Assembly: GCF_000515415.1 (NCBI RefSeq)
Contig: NZ_KI911783.1
Span: forward strand, 6,497,831-6,561,830
Origin: Bradyrhizobium sp. WSM1417
GTDB taxonomy: Bacteria > Pseudomonadota > Alphaproteobacteria > Rhizobiales > Xanthobacteraceae
Reading direction: 5' to 3'
DNA length: 64,000 nt
Shown here: positions 23,455-32,216 of the stretch, one piece after another
Layout: each line of letters opens with the position of its first letter
How positions within the stretch are numbered: position 1 is the stretch's first letter
Translations under genes and position numbers: made by a program
Notes under the pieces: model-generated
Database searches by the model: none
Seen by the model: only the letters and a program-made list of their open reading frames with translations
Told to the model about the DNA's origin: nothing

Positions 23455-26148
23455 TCAGAGTTTCAGCCTGACGTCGCAAATATCCGGTTCGGTGGGATCC
23501 GGCTTCACCTCGAAGCCGAGCTGCCGGCACATTTCGAGCATGGTGGTGTTCTCCCTGAGAACATCACCGGAGATCGCTTTGAGCCCCTCCGATCTCGCGT
23601 AGTCGATGATCAGCTGCATGAGCGCCCATCCCAGACCCTTGCCCTTGAGATCGGACCGCAACAGGATCGCATATTCACCGCTCTCGTAGATCGAGTCCGA
23701 GTGGAGTCGGACCACGCCAACCATCTCACCGGTCGCCTCGTCGAACGCGATGAAGGCCATCGCGCGTGCATAATCGAGTTGGGTCAGGCGCGCGATGAAC
23801 TCGTGGGTGAACTCCTTCATCGGCGCGAAGAAACGCAGGCGAAGGTCGTGCGCCGTGACATGACGCAGGAATGCGTGGATGGTCGGCTCGTCCTCCGGAC
23901 GCAGCGGCCGCGCGAAGATCCGCCAGCCCTCCTTGAGCTTGAGGCGGCGCTCCCATTGCGACGGATAGGCCCGAACGGCGAAATTGGCAGCGCCGGAGCC
24001 CGCAAACTTCCTTTGCGGCAGCCCGACCGCGACGCGGGCATCGACCGCGGTCACGCCGGTTTCATCCGCCAGCAGCGGATTGATGTCGAATTCGCGGATC
24101 CCGGGAATGTCGGCGGCCATCTGCGCCAGCTTGACCAGGACCATGGCGACGGCGTCGGGCTTCACCGCCGGCACGTCCCGGTAAGCGCGAAGCAGCCGTG
24201 ACACACGCGTGCGGTCGATCAGGTCGCGGGCCAATTGCAGATCAAGCGGCGGCAGCGCAAGCGCCTTGTCGTTGATGATCTCGACCGCGGTCCCGCCGCG
24301 CCCGAACACGACGACGGTGCCGAAGGTCGGATCGTCGGCGAGGCCCAAAATCAACTCGCGCGCCTTCGCCTTCACGACCATCGCCTGCACGATGACGCCC
24401 TCGATGCGGGCTTGCGGACGCAGCTTGCTTGCCCGGGCGAGGATGTCGGTGGCGGCGGCGCGCACCGCGTCGGGCGTGGTCAAATTGAGCACGACGCCGC
24501 CGACATCGGATTTGTGGACGATGTCGCGCGACATGATCTTCAGCACGACGGTGGCGCCTTGCGCAAAGATGTCTTTCGCGTAGGCCACCGCCTGCTCGAC
24601 ATCCGCCGCGGCGTGTGTGGGCACCATCGCGATATCGTAGGCTTCGAGCAGGTGCTTGATCTCGACGGGTTCGAGCCATTGGCGGCCATCTGCGATGGCA
24701 GCAGCGACGATCTGCTTCGCAGCACGTGCGTCCGGCACGAACGTATCGGGCATTGCGGGTGGAACCTGGCTCAGCTCCTCCACGACTTCGCGATGCCTCA
24801 CAAGGTACATGAAGCCGCGCACGGCGTCGTCCTCGGTCGGATAGTTCGGGATGCCCGCGCCGGACAGTGTTTCGATGATGTTCTGGTCTGCCCCGATCCA
24901 GGCGGCAAGCACCGGCTTGGCCCAACTGCGGTGCTTCTCGCGATATGCCTTGACGCGTTCGGTCACCATCGTTGCGATATCGGCAGCCGAGGCGATCGCG
25001 GTCTGCACATTGAGGACGAGGACCGCATCGTTGTCGGGATCGGCGAGCAGCACCTCCAGCGCCGCCGCATAGCGCGACGCATCGGCGTCGCCCACGATGT
25101 CGACGGGATTTGCGCCGGACCAGGTCGGCGGCAGCGCGTCATCGAGTTTCTTTCGGGCGTCCGCCGAGATGGTCGCCGGAATGCCGCCGAGCTCTACCAA
25201 TCGGTCGATAGCGAGGACGCCGATGCCGCCGCCATTGGTCAGGATGGCGAGGCGCTTTCCCGCCGGCGATTCGACGCGGCCGAGCGTCTCGGCGCAATCG
25301 AACAGCTCGCGGAGATCGGAGACCCGCAGGACGCCCGCGCGCCGGAACGCCGCGTCATAGACGGCGTCGGCGCCCGCGAGTGCACCGGTATGGGTGGCGG
25401 CCGCTTTCGCGCCTTGCGCCATTCGGCCGGACTTCACCACGACAACGGGCTTCACACGCGCCGCGGCACGCGCGGCCGACATGAACTTGCGGGCGTCCTT
25501 GATGGCTTCGATGTAGAGCAGAATCGCGCGGGTCTTGTGATCCATCGCGAAATAGTCGAGCAGATCGGCAATATCGACGTCGATCTGATCGCCGATCGAG
25601 ACGATGCCGGAGAAGCCGACGCCGCGCTGTGCGGCCCAATCGACCATACCGGCCGCGATTGCGCCCGATTGCGAGATCAGCGCGAGATTCCCCGGCCCCG
25701 GCATGTGCGCGGCAAAGCTCGCATTGAGGCTCACGCCGGGCATCATGATGCCCAAGCAGTTCGGCCCGATCAGCCGCATGCCGTATTTGCGGGCCGCAGC
25801 AATGGCGGCCTCGTGGAGGGAGCCCGGTCCGTGACCGAGCCCGGCCGAGACGATCAGGGCACCCGCCGAGCCGCGTCTCCCGGCTTGATCGACAATGCCG
25901 GGAACCGCGCGCGCCGGCGCGGTGATGACCACAAGCTCGGGCACGAACGGCAATTGATCGAGGCTGTCCACGGCCGCGATGCCGCCGATCTCGGCATGGC
26001 GCGGATTGACGAGGCCGAACTGCCCCGTGAATCCAGCCTTACGTATGTTCTCCAGAACGGCGCGTCCAACGGAGACCGGGCGGGCGCTGGCACCAACGAG
26101 CGCGACCGAACGCGGCGACAGCAGGTTCTTCAGACGATAGGTTGACAT
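23455..26148 (-). CDS. ADP-forming acyl-CoA synthetase fused to GNAT acetyltransferase (Pat-like)
   Basis: This 897-residue protein has the Pat layout: CoA-binding Rossmann domain (LLSPRSVALVGASARPVSVGRAVLENI), succinyl-CoA-ligase-like domains (IGPNCLGIMMPGVSLNA; ILTNGGGIGVLAIDRL), an ATP-grasp domain (VLKIMSRDIVHKSDVGGV) and a C-terminal GNAT domain (about 750-897; LRSDLKGKGLGWALMQLIIDYARSEG). In related bacteria such proteins acetylate and silence acyl-CoA synthetases. The start at 26148 (MSTYRLKN) fits homologues, though its ribosome site is weak. It lies 70 bases after the universal stress gene and is probably in its transcript, hence under the same low-oxygen box. Confidence 0.9.
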   Translation of the reverse strand: MSTYRLKNLLSPRSVALVGASARPVSVGRAVLENIRKAGFTGQFGLVNPRHAEIGGIAAVDSLDQLPFVPELVVITAPARAVPGIVDQAGRRGSAGALIVSAGLGHGPGSLHEAAIAAARKYGMRLIGPNCLGIMMPGVSLNASFAAHMPGPGNLALISQSGAIAAGMVDWAAQRGVGFSGIVSIGDQIDVDIADLLDYFAMDHKTRAILLYIEAIKDARKFMSAARAAARVKPVVVVKSGRMAQGAKAAATHTGALAGADAVYDAAFRRAGVLRVSDLRELFDCAETLGRVESPAGKRLAILTNGGGIGVLAIDRLVELGGIPATISADARKKLDDALPPTWSGANPVDIVGDADASRYAAALEVLLADPDNDAVLVLNVQTAIASAADIATMVTERVKAYREKHRSWAKPVLAAWIGADQNIIETLSGAGIPNYPTEDDAVRGFMYLVRHREVVEELSQVPPAMPDTFVPDARAAKQIVAAAIADGRQWLEPVEIKHLLEAYDIAMVPTHAAADVEQAVAYAKDIFAQGATVVLKIMSRDIVHKSDVGGVVLNLTTPDAVRAAATDILARASKLRPQARIEGVIVQAMVVKAKARELILGLADDPTFGTVVVFGRGGTAVEIINDKALALPPLDLQLARDLIDRTRVSRLLRAYRDVPAVKPDAVAMVLVKLAQMAADIPGIREFDINPLLADETGVTAVDARVAVGLPQRKFAGSGAANFAVRAYPSQWERRLKLKEGWRIFARPLRPEDEPTIHAFLRHVTAHDLRLRFFAPMKEFTHEFIARLTQLDYARAMAFIAFDEATGEMVGVVRLHSDSIYESGEYAILLRSDLKGKGLGWALMQLIIDYARSEGLKAISGDVLRENTTMLEMCRQLGFEVKPDPTEPDICDVRLKL

Positions 26149-26218
26149 GAAAGCAAATGCGCCCGGTCGGTGGCGGTTCCGATGGTTGACGATCAAGCCC
26201 GATAGACTGGCGACCCGC

Positions 26219-27058
26219 CTAGTACGAGATCATAACCCAGCACGGTGGCTCGCCAATGACAGTCTTTGTCACACCGCCCCAAACGATCTCGTTCAGGCGC
26301 GAATGATGGTAGGCGCCCATCACGATCGCATCGATGGAATGGGAATTCGCCCAGCTTCCGAGCACCTTGCCAGTCGAGCTGCCGTTGCCCTTCGCGGTTT
26401 CGAACGAGGCGTAGACCCCGTGTTCTCTCAAATGATCGACGAGAGCCGTCCCGGACTGCACGATCGCGTCGGACTTGTCGTCCGCCACGGTCACCACGCG
26501 AACTACGGCGGCTGCCTGAAGGATAGGCAGCGCGTCGCCGACCGCACGCGCCGCACGCGCCGAGTGATCCCAGGCGATCATGACGTTCTCGAATTCCGGT
26601 CGCAGTTCGTCCACATGCTGCTCCGGGCAGAGCAGCACCGGCCGCCCGGATTCGAACAGCAGCGTCTCGATGATGTGCTCGGTTCGGCTGTCGTGTGGCT
26701 TTACGGGGACCAGCGTGAGATCGCTGAAGCGCCCGTATTCGGCCAGGACTGACGCGATCTGGTCTGCCGGAACCCTGGCCGACCGGCTTTGAGCGCGAAT
26801 GCCGGTGCGGGAGGTTGCACGGGTGAACGCACCCAGGAGATCCTGCGTGTCGCCCGCCCCAAGCGATCCGTTTGCCTCGGCCGCATCGGAATCATCCGGG
26901 AGCATCACCTTCGGCCGCACGAAAACATCCTCTTCGAGCGCAAGCGCGGTGATCCTGGCGCCGAGGTCGGCGGCAACGGCCACGCATTTCTCGATCGCAG
27001 CAAGGGCCGGGCCGCGTGGCTGGCCGACGAGCGGCAGAAAGACGTCCTTGATGGGCAT
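26219..27058 (-). CDS. Universal stress protein family, tandem UspA-like domains
   Basis: This 279-residue protein has a diverged N-terminal half (MPIKDVFLPLVGQPRG) and a better-preserved C-terminal UspA domain (VMIAWDHSARAARAVGDALP near 158 and IDAIVMGAYHHSRLNEIVWGG near 245). The ATP-binding G-2x-G-9x-G(S/T) is only partly present (GAYHHSRLNEIVWGGVTKTV). It is cytoplasmic and implicated in survival under energy limitation. A TTGATCCTCGTCAA box lies 48 bases upstream of the ATG, so FNR/FixK control is likely. The acyl-CoA synthetase/acetyltransferase gene follows. Confidence 0.88.
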   Translation of the reverse strand: MPIKDVFLPLVGQPRGPALAAIEKCVAVAADLGARITALALEEDVFVRPKVMLPDDSDAAEANGSLGAGDTQDLLGAFTRATSRTGIRAQSRSARVPADQIASVLAEYGRFSDLTLVPVKPHDSRTEHIIETLLFESGRPVLLCPEQHVDELRPEFENVMIAWDHSARAARAVGDALPILQAAAVVRVVTVADDKSDAIVQSGTALVDHLREHGVYASFETAKGNGSSTGKVLGSWANSHSIDAIVMGAYHHSRLNEIVWGGVTKTVIGEPPCWVMISY

Positions 27059-27105
27059 CGGGATTCTCCTCAGGCGCCAGAATAGGCTGGCTTTGGTCGG
27101 GACGC

Positions 27106-27119
27106 TTGATCCTCGTCAA
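27106..27119. promoter_or_regulatory. FNR/FixK box (TTGATCCTCGTCAA)
   Basis: TTGAT-N4-GTCAA, 48 bases upstream of the universal stress protein ATG on the minus strand. Confidence 0.8.
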
Positions 27120-27156
27120 GCCCGGGAGCTCCCGACCGGTCGGAGGGAGACACGCG

Positions 27157-27170
27157 TTGACCGAAGTCAA
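27157..27170. promoter_or_regulatory. FNR/FixK box (TTGACCGAAGTCAA)
   Basis: TTGAC-N4-GTCAA, 82 bases upstream of the chosen start of the kinase-like gene at 27253. It would fall inside a longer version of that reading frame, which argues for the downstream start. Confidence 0.75.
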
Positions 27171-27252
27171 GGACTGGCCGCGGTCTGCTTCTATGGATTA
27201 CCCTGATCGCGGGGCGAGCCGCCTTCCGACGCATCTGGACGTAGCAGCTGGA

Positions 27253-28785
27253 ATGACAGACGATTCTGCGACCCAGGACCGTATCTTTGCGGCGCTCACC
27301 GATTCCGCTGGGCATCCGAACGTGAGGCGGATCGATACGCACGCAGCTTCGGTCTTTCTCGAAGGCAAGCGCGCTCTGAAAATCAAGCGCGCCGTGAAAT
27401 TTCCGTTCCTCGATTATTCGACGCTCGAGAAGCGCAAGGCGGCGTGTGAGGAGGAGATCAGGATCAACCGGCCGCTGGCGCCGCAGATCTATCACCGCGT
27501 CGTGCCGATCACGGAAGAGCCCGATGGATCGGTGAAGATCGACGGAAGTGGCCGGCCGCTCGAGTATGCGGTCGAGATGTCGCGCTTCGACGAAAGCCGG
27601 ACGCTGGATCATCTGGCCAAGGCAGGCCCGCTGGATGCAAATTTTGCCTCGGCTGTCGCCGACGCGATCGTGGCTTCGCATGCGCAGGCTGTTCGCGCCG
27701 ACGGATATGCATGGGTTTCCTCCATTCCCGGCCTGATCGATGGCAACAGCAATGGCCTGCGGACCGGCAATCATTTCGAAACCGAAGAGATTGCAGAACT
27801 CGGCAGAGACTCGCAAGCAATGTTCCTCCGCCTCCGGCCTTTGCTCAAAGAGCGCGGCCGTCAAGGCTTCGTGCGCCGCTGCCATGGCGACCTGCATCTT
27901 GCGAACATCGTGTCGATCGACGAGCGGCCGGTGCTGTTCGACGCGATCGAATTCGACGCCCGGATCGCAACCACTGACGTGCTCTACGATCTCGCATTCG
28001 GATTGATGGACCTGTTGCACCACGATCAGCCACGCGCGGCCAACATCGTGCTGAACCGTTATCTCGCCGCGACGCCAGTCGAAAATCTCGACGCGCTCTC
28101 CGCACTGCCGCTATTCATGTCTATCCGGGCGGCGATCCGCGCCCAAGTCGCGCTGGCACGGCTGAAGCCGCCGCATTCCGATGATCCCAGCATTCTCGAC
28201 GAGGCACGGCGCTACTTTGGCCTCGCCCGCGCGCTGATCCAGCCGCCCGCTCCCCGACTGATTGCAGTCGGCGGACTGTCAGGCACCGGAAAGACGATTT
28301 TGGCACGCGCGCTCGCGCCGGACATTACGCCGCAGCCGGGCGCCGTCGTGCTGCGCAGCGACCTCGTCCGCAAGCAGATGTTCGGGGTCGAGGAAACGGA
28401 CCGGCTGCCGGCATCCGCATACACGCCGGCGGTCACGGCCCGCGTTTACGACATGTTGGCTCGGCACGCCGGGCGGGTGCTGGCGCAAGGCCATTCAGCG
28501 ATCATCGATGGCGTGTTCGCCCGCGAGGACGAACGAGACGCGGTCGCCGCACTGGCGCGCGAGCGCAAAGTGCCGCTAAGCGGCCTCTTTCTGGTTGCGG
28601 ACCTTGCGACCCGGCAGGCGCGGATCGGCGGCCGCCGGGGCGACGCATCCGACGCCACGCAGGAGGTTGCCGCGCTGCAAGAGCACTATAATATCGGCCA
28701 TGTCGGTTGGGCGACCATCGATGCATCCGGGACGCAAGAGCAGACGCTCCAGAACTGCCGGGACGCGATCGCCGGGAGCAAGTAA
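27253..28785 (+). CDS. Aminoglycoside-phosphotransferase-like domain fused to AAA/P-loop kinase domain
   Basis: This protein of about 510 residues has an N-terminal APH-like kinase domain (RCHGDLHLANIV catalytic loop and FDAIEFDARIATTDVLYDLAF with the metal-binding Asp) and a C-terminal P-loop domain with Walker A GLSGTGKT at about 341-348, similar to zeta-toxin/AAA kinases. The fusion is a recurrent family next to universal stress genes in rhizobia; substrates are unknown. I chose MTDDSATQDR at 27253 because upstream codons overlap two FNR-type boxes; 27193 is an alternative. The CHAD-domain gene follows by 12 bases. Confidence 0.85.
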   Translation: MTDDSATQDRIFAALTDSAGHPNVRRIDTHAASVFLEGKRALKIKRAVKFPFLDYSTLEKRKAACEEEIRINRPLAPQIYHRVVPITEEPDGSVKIDGSGRPLEYAVEMSRFDESRTLDHLAKAGPLDANFASAVADAIVASHAQAVRADGYAWVSSIPGLIDGNSNGLRTGNHFETEEIAELGRDSQAMFLRLRPLLKERGRQGFVRRCHGDLHLANIVSIDERPVLFDAIEFDARIATTDVLYDLAFGLMDLLHHDQPRAANIVLNRYLAATPVENLDALSALPLFMSIRAAIRAQVALARLKPPHSDDPSILDEARRYFGLARALIQPPAPRLIAVGGLSGTGKTILARALAPDITPQPGAVVLRSDLVRKQMFGVEETDRLPASAYTPAVTARVYDMLARHAGRVLAQGHSAIIDGVFAREDERDAVAALARERKVPLSGLFLVADLATRQARIGGRRGDASDATQEVAALQEHYNIGHVGWATIDASGTQEQTLQNCRDAIAGSK

Positions 28786-28797
28786 GGCAATCTGCAA

Positions 28798-29769
28798 ATG
28801 GCGCGACCCAGCACGAGTTCGACGGCCGCGCGCGTTAAGCCTTCGGCGAGGCGCAATGTCCTGCCCGGCCGCCTCAGCCCGAGCATGGTCTGCGACACGG
28901 CCTTCCGGATCATCACTCGCCGTCACCTCGCCGCTGTTCTCGCCCAGCATGACGGCACCTGCCGCGGCGACCCCGAGGCGCTGCACCAGATCCGGATTGC
29001 ACTCACGCATCTGCGCACCGCCATCCGCTTCTTCTCGCCGATGGTCGATGACGCCGTGCGGCCGGAGGTCTGGACCGAACTGAAATGGTTGAACAGCCAG
29101 TTCGGCATGGTACGGGACCTCGACGTAGCGATCGAGCGGGTCATCGCCGAAAGTGGCGGCGAGTTGACCGTGATTGCCGAGCTCCAGCACTGGGACGAGA
29201 AGCGCGCCGAGAGCCATCGCCAGCTGGCGCGCGCGCTGCAATCCGCGCGGTATCGCCGTCTTGTCGGACAGACGTCAGCCTGGATCGAGAGCGGCCCGTG
29301 GTCGACCCGGCGCAGCAAGGAAGCCATCAGGCTGCGCCGCTGCACGCTCGCCGACCACGCAACAGCGAAACTCACGGAATGGGAAAAGACGCTGCTCAAG
29401 AAAGCGCGCAAGCTCCGCAAGCTCGACGTCGAGAAGCGGCACAAGCTGCGGCTTCTCAACAAGCGGTTGACCTATTCGATCGAGTCCTTGGACGACCTAT
29501 TCGCCGACGAATCGCTGGCCAAGCAGAAGTCGATCCTCAAGCAATTGCGCAAGGCGCAAAAATCTCTCGGGCAATTGAACGACGATGCGCGAGGGCAGGC
29601 CCTGGCGGCGTCGTTGAACGAGACCGTCCCCGAGGCGGGCATTCGCTTCCGCAATCGCAAGCGCGAAAAGAAACTGTTGCGGACCGCCTCGCGCGCCTAC
29701 CACAAACTCGACAAGGCCAAGCCGTTCCGCTCCGCCGACCTTGCGCCGAATGCGGAGCCTGAGGACTAG
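28798..29769 (+). CDS. CHAD-domain protein (polyphosphate-associated)
   Basis: This 323-residue, strongly basic, all-helical protein has the conserved histidine and arginine pattern of CHAD domains (LHQIRIALTHLRTAIRFF near 60; HKLRLLNKRLTYSIESL near 215). CHAD domains bind inorganic polyphosphate and locate to its granules. It follows the kinase fusion by 12 bases and is presumably in the same FNR-type transcript. Its stop overlaps that of the convergent PHB synthase gene by four bases. Polyphosphate binding is family knowledge; the phenotype here is inferred. Confidence 0.88.
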   Translation: MARPSTSSTAARVKPSARRNVLPGRLSPSMVCDTAFRIITRRHLAAVLAQHDGTCRGDPEALHQIRIALTHLRTAIRFFSPMVDDAVRPEVWTELKWLNSQFGMVRDLDVAIERVIAESGGELTVIAELQHWDEKRAESHRQLARALQSARYRRLVGQTSAWIESGPWSTRRSKEAIRLRRCTLADHATAKLTEWEKTLLKKARKLRKLDVEKRHKLRLLNKRLTYSIESLDDLFADESLAKQKSILKQLRKAQKSLGQLNDDARGQALAASLNETVPEAGIRFRNRKREKKLLRTASRAYHKLDKAKPFRSADLAPNAEPED

Positions 29770-31616
29770 GTGTGGACGTAGTCTCCCGGCGCATCGGGCA
29801 GGCTGTCGACGTTCCCAAACCCCATCCGTGGCGACTCACCGAGTTCACCAGAGCGGGCAGTCAGCCATCTGGACCATTCTTGCCACCAAGATCCCTGTGC
29901 GCGCGGTGCCAGTTTCAGCCATTCATCGTGGTCGACGTAGGGCGCATCCTCCGCCTTGGTCATGACTTGGTAGCTGTGCCTGGGCTCCTCAGGAGGCGCG
30001 ACGATGCCGGCGTTATGACCTCCACTCGTCAACAAGAAGGTCACATCGGCATCGACCTGATAGTGAATCTTGTAGACGGACTGCCACGGGGCTACGTGGT
30101 CCCTGACTGTGCCGACGACAAACATCGGCGCGTGGATGTCGGAGAGTGATATGCTCTTGCCGTCGACGCGGTAGCGACCTTCAGCCAGGTCATTGCCGAG
30201 GAACAGCTTGCGCAGGTATTCGGAATGCATGCGATAGGGCAAGCGCGTAGCGTCGGCGTTCCAGCTCATCAAGTCGCTCGGCGGTGCGCGCTCGCCCAGC
30301 AGATAGTCGTGCGAGAGCCTCGACCAAATTAGATCGTTGGAGCGCAGCAGCTGAAAGGCGCCCGCCATCTGCGTCGTATCGAGATATCCCCGCTCCCACA
30401 TCATGTCTTCGAGAAACGAGACCTGACTCTCGTTGATGAAAAGCGTCAGCTCGCCCGCTTCGGTGAAATCTGTCTGCGCAGCGAGCATCGTGATCGTCTT
30501 CAGCCGGTTATCGCCGTCGCGCGCCATCGCGGCGGCCGCGATCGACAACAGCGTGCCACCGAGGCAGTAGCCAAGGGCATGAACTTTCCGGCGCGGCAAG
30601 ATGCAGGCGATCGCATCCAGCGCAGCAAGGACGCCCGATGTGCGATAGTCATCAAACGCCACGTCGCCATCGCTCGCGTTCGGATTGCGCCAGGATATCG
30701 CAAATACGGTGAAACCCTCGCCGGTCAGATATTTGACGAGCGAGTTCCGCGGCGACAGGTCGAGGATGTAGTATTTCATGATCCAGGCTGGCACGATCAG
30801 GATCGGCTCCGGCCGCACCTTTTCGGTGGTGGGATGATACTGAATCAACTCGATCAGCTCGTTGCGATAAACCACCTTACCGGGCGACGTCGCGACGGTT
30901 TTGCCGACAACGAACTGTTCGTTGCCTGCCGGCTTCCCCGCGGAGAGTATGCGCATCAAGTCCCTGGACCAGTTCTGCCAGCCGAGTACGAAATTCTCTC
31001 CTCCGCTCTGTAAGGCTTTCCGAAGGACCTCGGGATTGGTGGCGGCAAAATTCGATGGTGCAAGCATGTCGAGCATCTGGCGCCCTGAGAACTCGACGAT
31101 TGCCTCATTCGCGGGCGTGACGCCGCGTACGCCGGTCGCGGCATCGTGCCACCAGCGCTCTCCGAGGAGAAACGACTGCGCCATCAAGTTGAAAGGAGGG
31201 CTTTGCCATAACGGCCCTGCGAAGCGACGGTCCTGCGCTTGAGGCTTGATCACCGACCAGGGGTTTTGGCCTGGTGCAGCGGCATGCGCGACGGCGTCGA
31301 AATATTGGGTGCTGTCCCGAACGATGTCGCGCGCCCTTTCCAGTTGGCGCTGCGGTGCTGCTGCAAGATGCGAACTCCAATCGAGATAGGCGAGCGACAG
31401 CGCTAAGGGCGAAATTCCACCCGTGAATCGCGCCAGCATCGCATGGAAGGCCCGATCGAGCGGATATGGTTCGGGCACGGACGGCGCATCGGCAGCCGGA
31501 ATAGGCTGCTGGACGACCGCGGCCGGCGTTGCGGAACTCTTTACCAGATCGAGGGGCGGCTCGGACGCCAGTTGCCCTTCAGCCAACAGGAGGTTCGATG
31601 CCTGCGCAACGTTCAT
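29766..31616 (-). CDS. phaC: Class I poly(3-hydroxyalkanoate) synthase
   Basis: This 616-residue protein polymerises (R)-3-hydroxybutyryl-CoA into PHB on granules. The catalytic triad is visible: C351 in GYCLGG (the lipase-like G-x-C-x-G box), D506 in VGTVRDHVAP, and H534 in SGGHNAG. The N-terminal region is about 30 residues longer than usual and rich in Ala and Pro. The start overlaps the phasin-like gene by four bases (ATGA), so both are translated together from the promoter holding a near-consensus FNR-type box. This is probably an additional, low-oxygen-specific synthase rather than the housekeeping one. Confidence 0.92.
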   Translation of the reverse strand: MNVAQASNLLLAEGQLASEPPLDLVKSSATPAAVVQQPIPAADAPSVPEPYPLDRAFHAMLARFTGGISPLALSLAYLDWSSHLAAAPQRQLERARDIVRDSTQYFDAVAHAAAPGQNPWSVIKPQAQDRRFAGPLWQSPPFNLMAQSFLLGERWWHDAATGVRGVTPANEAIVEFSGRQMLDMLAPSNFAATNPEVLRKALQSGGENFVLGWQNWSRDLMRILSAGKPAGNEQFVVGKTVATSPGKVVYRNELIELIQYHPTTEKVRPEPILIVPAWIMKYYILDLSPRNSLVKYLTGEGFTVFAISWRNPNASDGDVAFDDYRTSGVLAALDAIACILPRRKVHALGYCLGGTLLSIAAAAMARDGDNRLKTITMLAAQTDFTEAGELTLFINESQVSFLEDMMWERGYLDTTQMAGAFQLLRSNDLIWSRLSHDYLLGERAPPSDLMSWNADATRLPYRMHSEYLRKLFLGNDLAEGRYRVDGKSISLSDIHAPMFVVGTVRDHVAPWQSVYKIHYQVDADVTFLLTSGGHNAGIVAPPEEPRHSYQVMTKAEDAPYVDHDEWLKLAPRAQGSWWQEWSRWLTARSGELGESPRMGFGNVDSLPDAPGDYVHT

Positions 31617-32032
31617 GGCTGAATATTCTTGTTCGTTTCGGACTTTCCGTTAGCGCCCGCGCCGGTCACTCGCGACCGCGGGTTGAGCATGCCGAAGATG
31701 GCTGCCGCGACCCGTTCGCCATGCCGAAGATACCGATCGCAGTCGCGACGAATGAAGTCGAGCTGATGCTGGCTGCATTCCTGGTACATGGTCGTCCAAT
31801 CCTTCACGGAGTGAGAGCCGGCCAGTTTCGACGCGAACTCCGCAAACAAATGCGTTTCGGTTTGCGTTCGGTCCAGGAATTCGTTGGCCATGAACACGAC
31901 CTCTTCGAATATGAGCCCCTGCGCACCAAGAGCGGTATCCAGTGCACGCTGGTTCGCGCTGGCTAGCCCTGCAATTGGATTTAAAGGCAATGGTTCGGCC
32001 GCAGGCTCTTGCAACTGGACGAGCTCACTCAC
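31613..32032 (-). CDS. Phasin-like granule protein
   Basis: This 139-residue, mostly helical protein (LASANQRALDTALGAQGLIFEEVVFMANEFLDRTQTETHLFAEFASK) fits the phasin pattern of an amphipathic helical bundle of 100-150 residues with few glycines, and it is translationally coupled to phaC. Phasins coat PHB granules and control their size. The C-terminal tail (NPRSRVTGAGANGKSETNK) is probably disordered. A TTGAGCTGCATCAA box lies 57 bases upstream. Assignment rests on composition and the phaC coupling more than on motif identity. Confidence 0.75.
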   Translation of the reverse strand: MSELVQLQEPAAEPLPLNPIAGLASANQRALDTALGAQGLIFEEVVFMANEFLDRTQTETHLFAEFASKLAGSHSVKDWTTMYQECSQHQLDFIRRDCDRYLRHGERVAAAIFGMLNPRSRVTGAGANGKSETNKNIQP

Positions 32033-32088
32033 GATCAGTCTCCTTGGGGTGCTTCTCCATCAGGGTACGGCCAACCCGGCCGGGAACG

Positions 32089-32102
32089 TTGAGCTGCATC
32101 AA
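32089..32102. promoter_or_regulatory. FNR/FixK-like box, one mismatch (TTGAGCTGCATCAA)
   Basis: Matches TTGAN-N4-ATCAA with G at the fifth base. It lies 57 bases upstream of the phasin-like ATG on the minus strand, the same distance as two other boxes from their genes. Confidence 0.65.
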
Positions 32103-32139
32103 GTCGGGCTACGCACCCGCCGCGGCGGACTTTCCTCGC

Positions 32140-32153
32140 TTGACCTGCATCAA
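32140..32153. promoter_or_regulatory. FNR/FixK box (TTGACCTGCATCAA)
   Basis: TTGAC-N4-ATCAA, 64 bases upstream of the CBS-BON gene ATG at 32217. Confidence 0.78.
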
Positions 32154-32216
32154 ATCGAGTGGCGATGCCGAGATTAAGCTGAACTTCAGACGTCATCACA
32201 ATCAGCGGAGTCCGCC

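Noticed and set aside
24235..26145. 636-residue open frame on the plus strand
   Set aside because: It is antisense to the acyl-CoA synthetase/acetyltransferase gene, whose domains are unmistakable.
26185..26196. TTGACGATCAA upstream of the acyl-CoA synthetase gene as an FNR-type box
   Set aside because: The half sites are separated by one base instead of four, so an FNR dimer would not fit.
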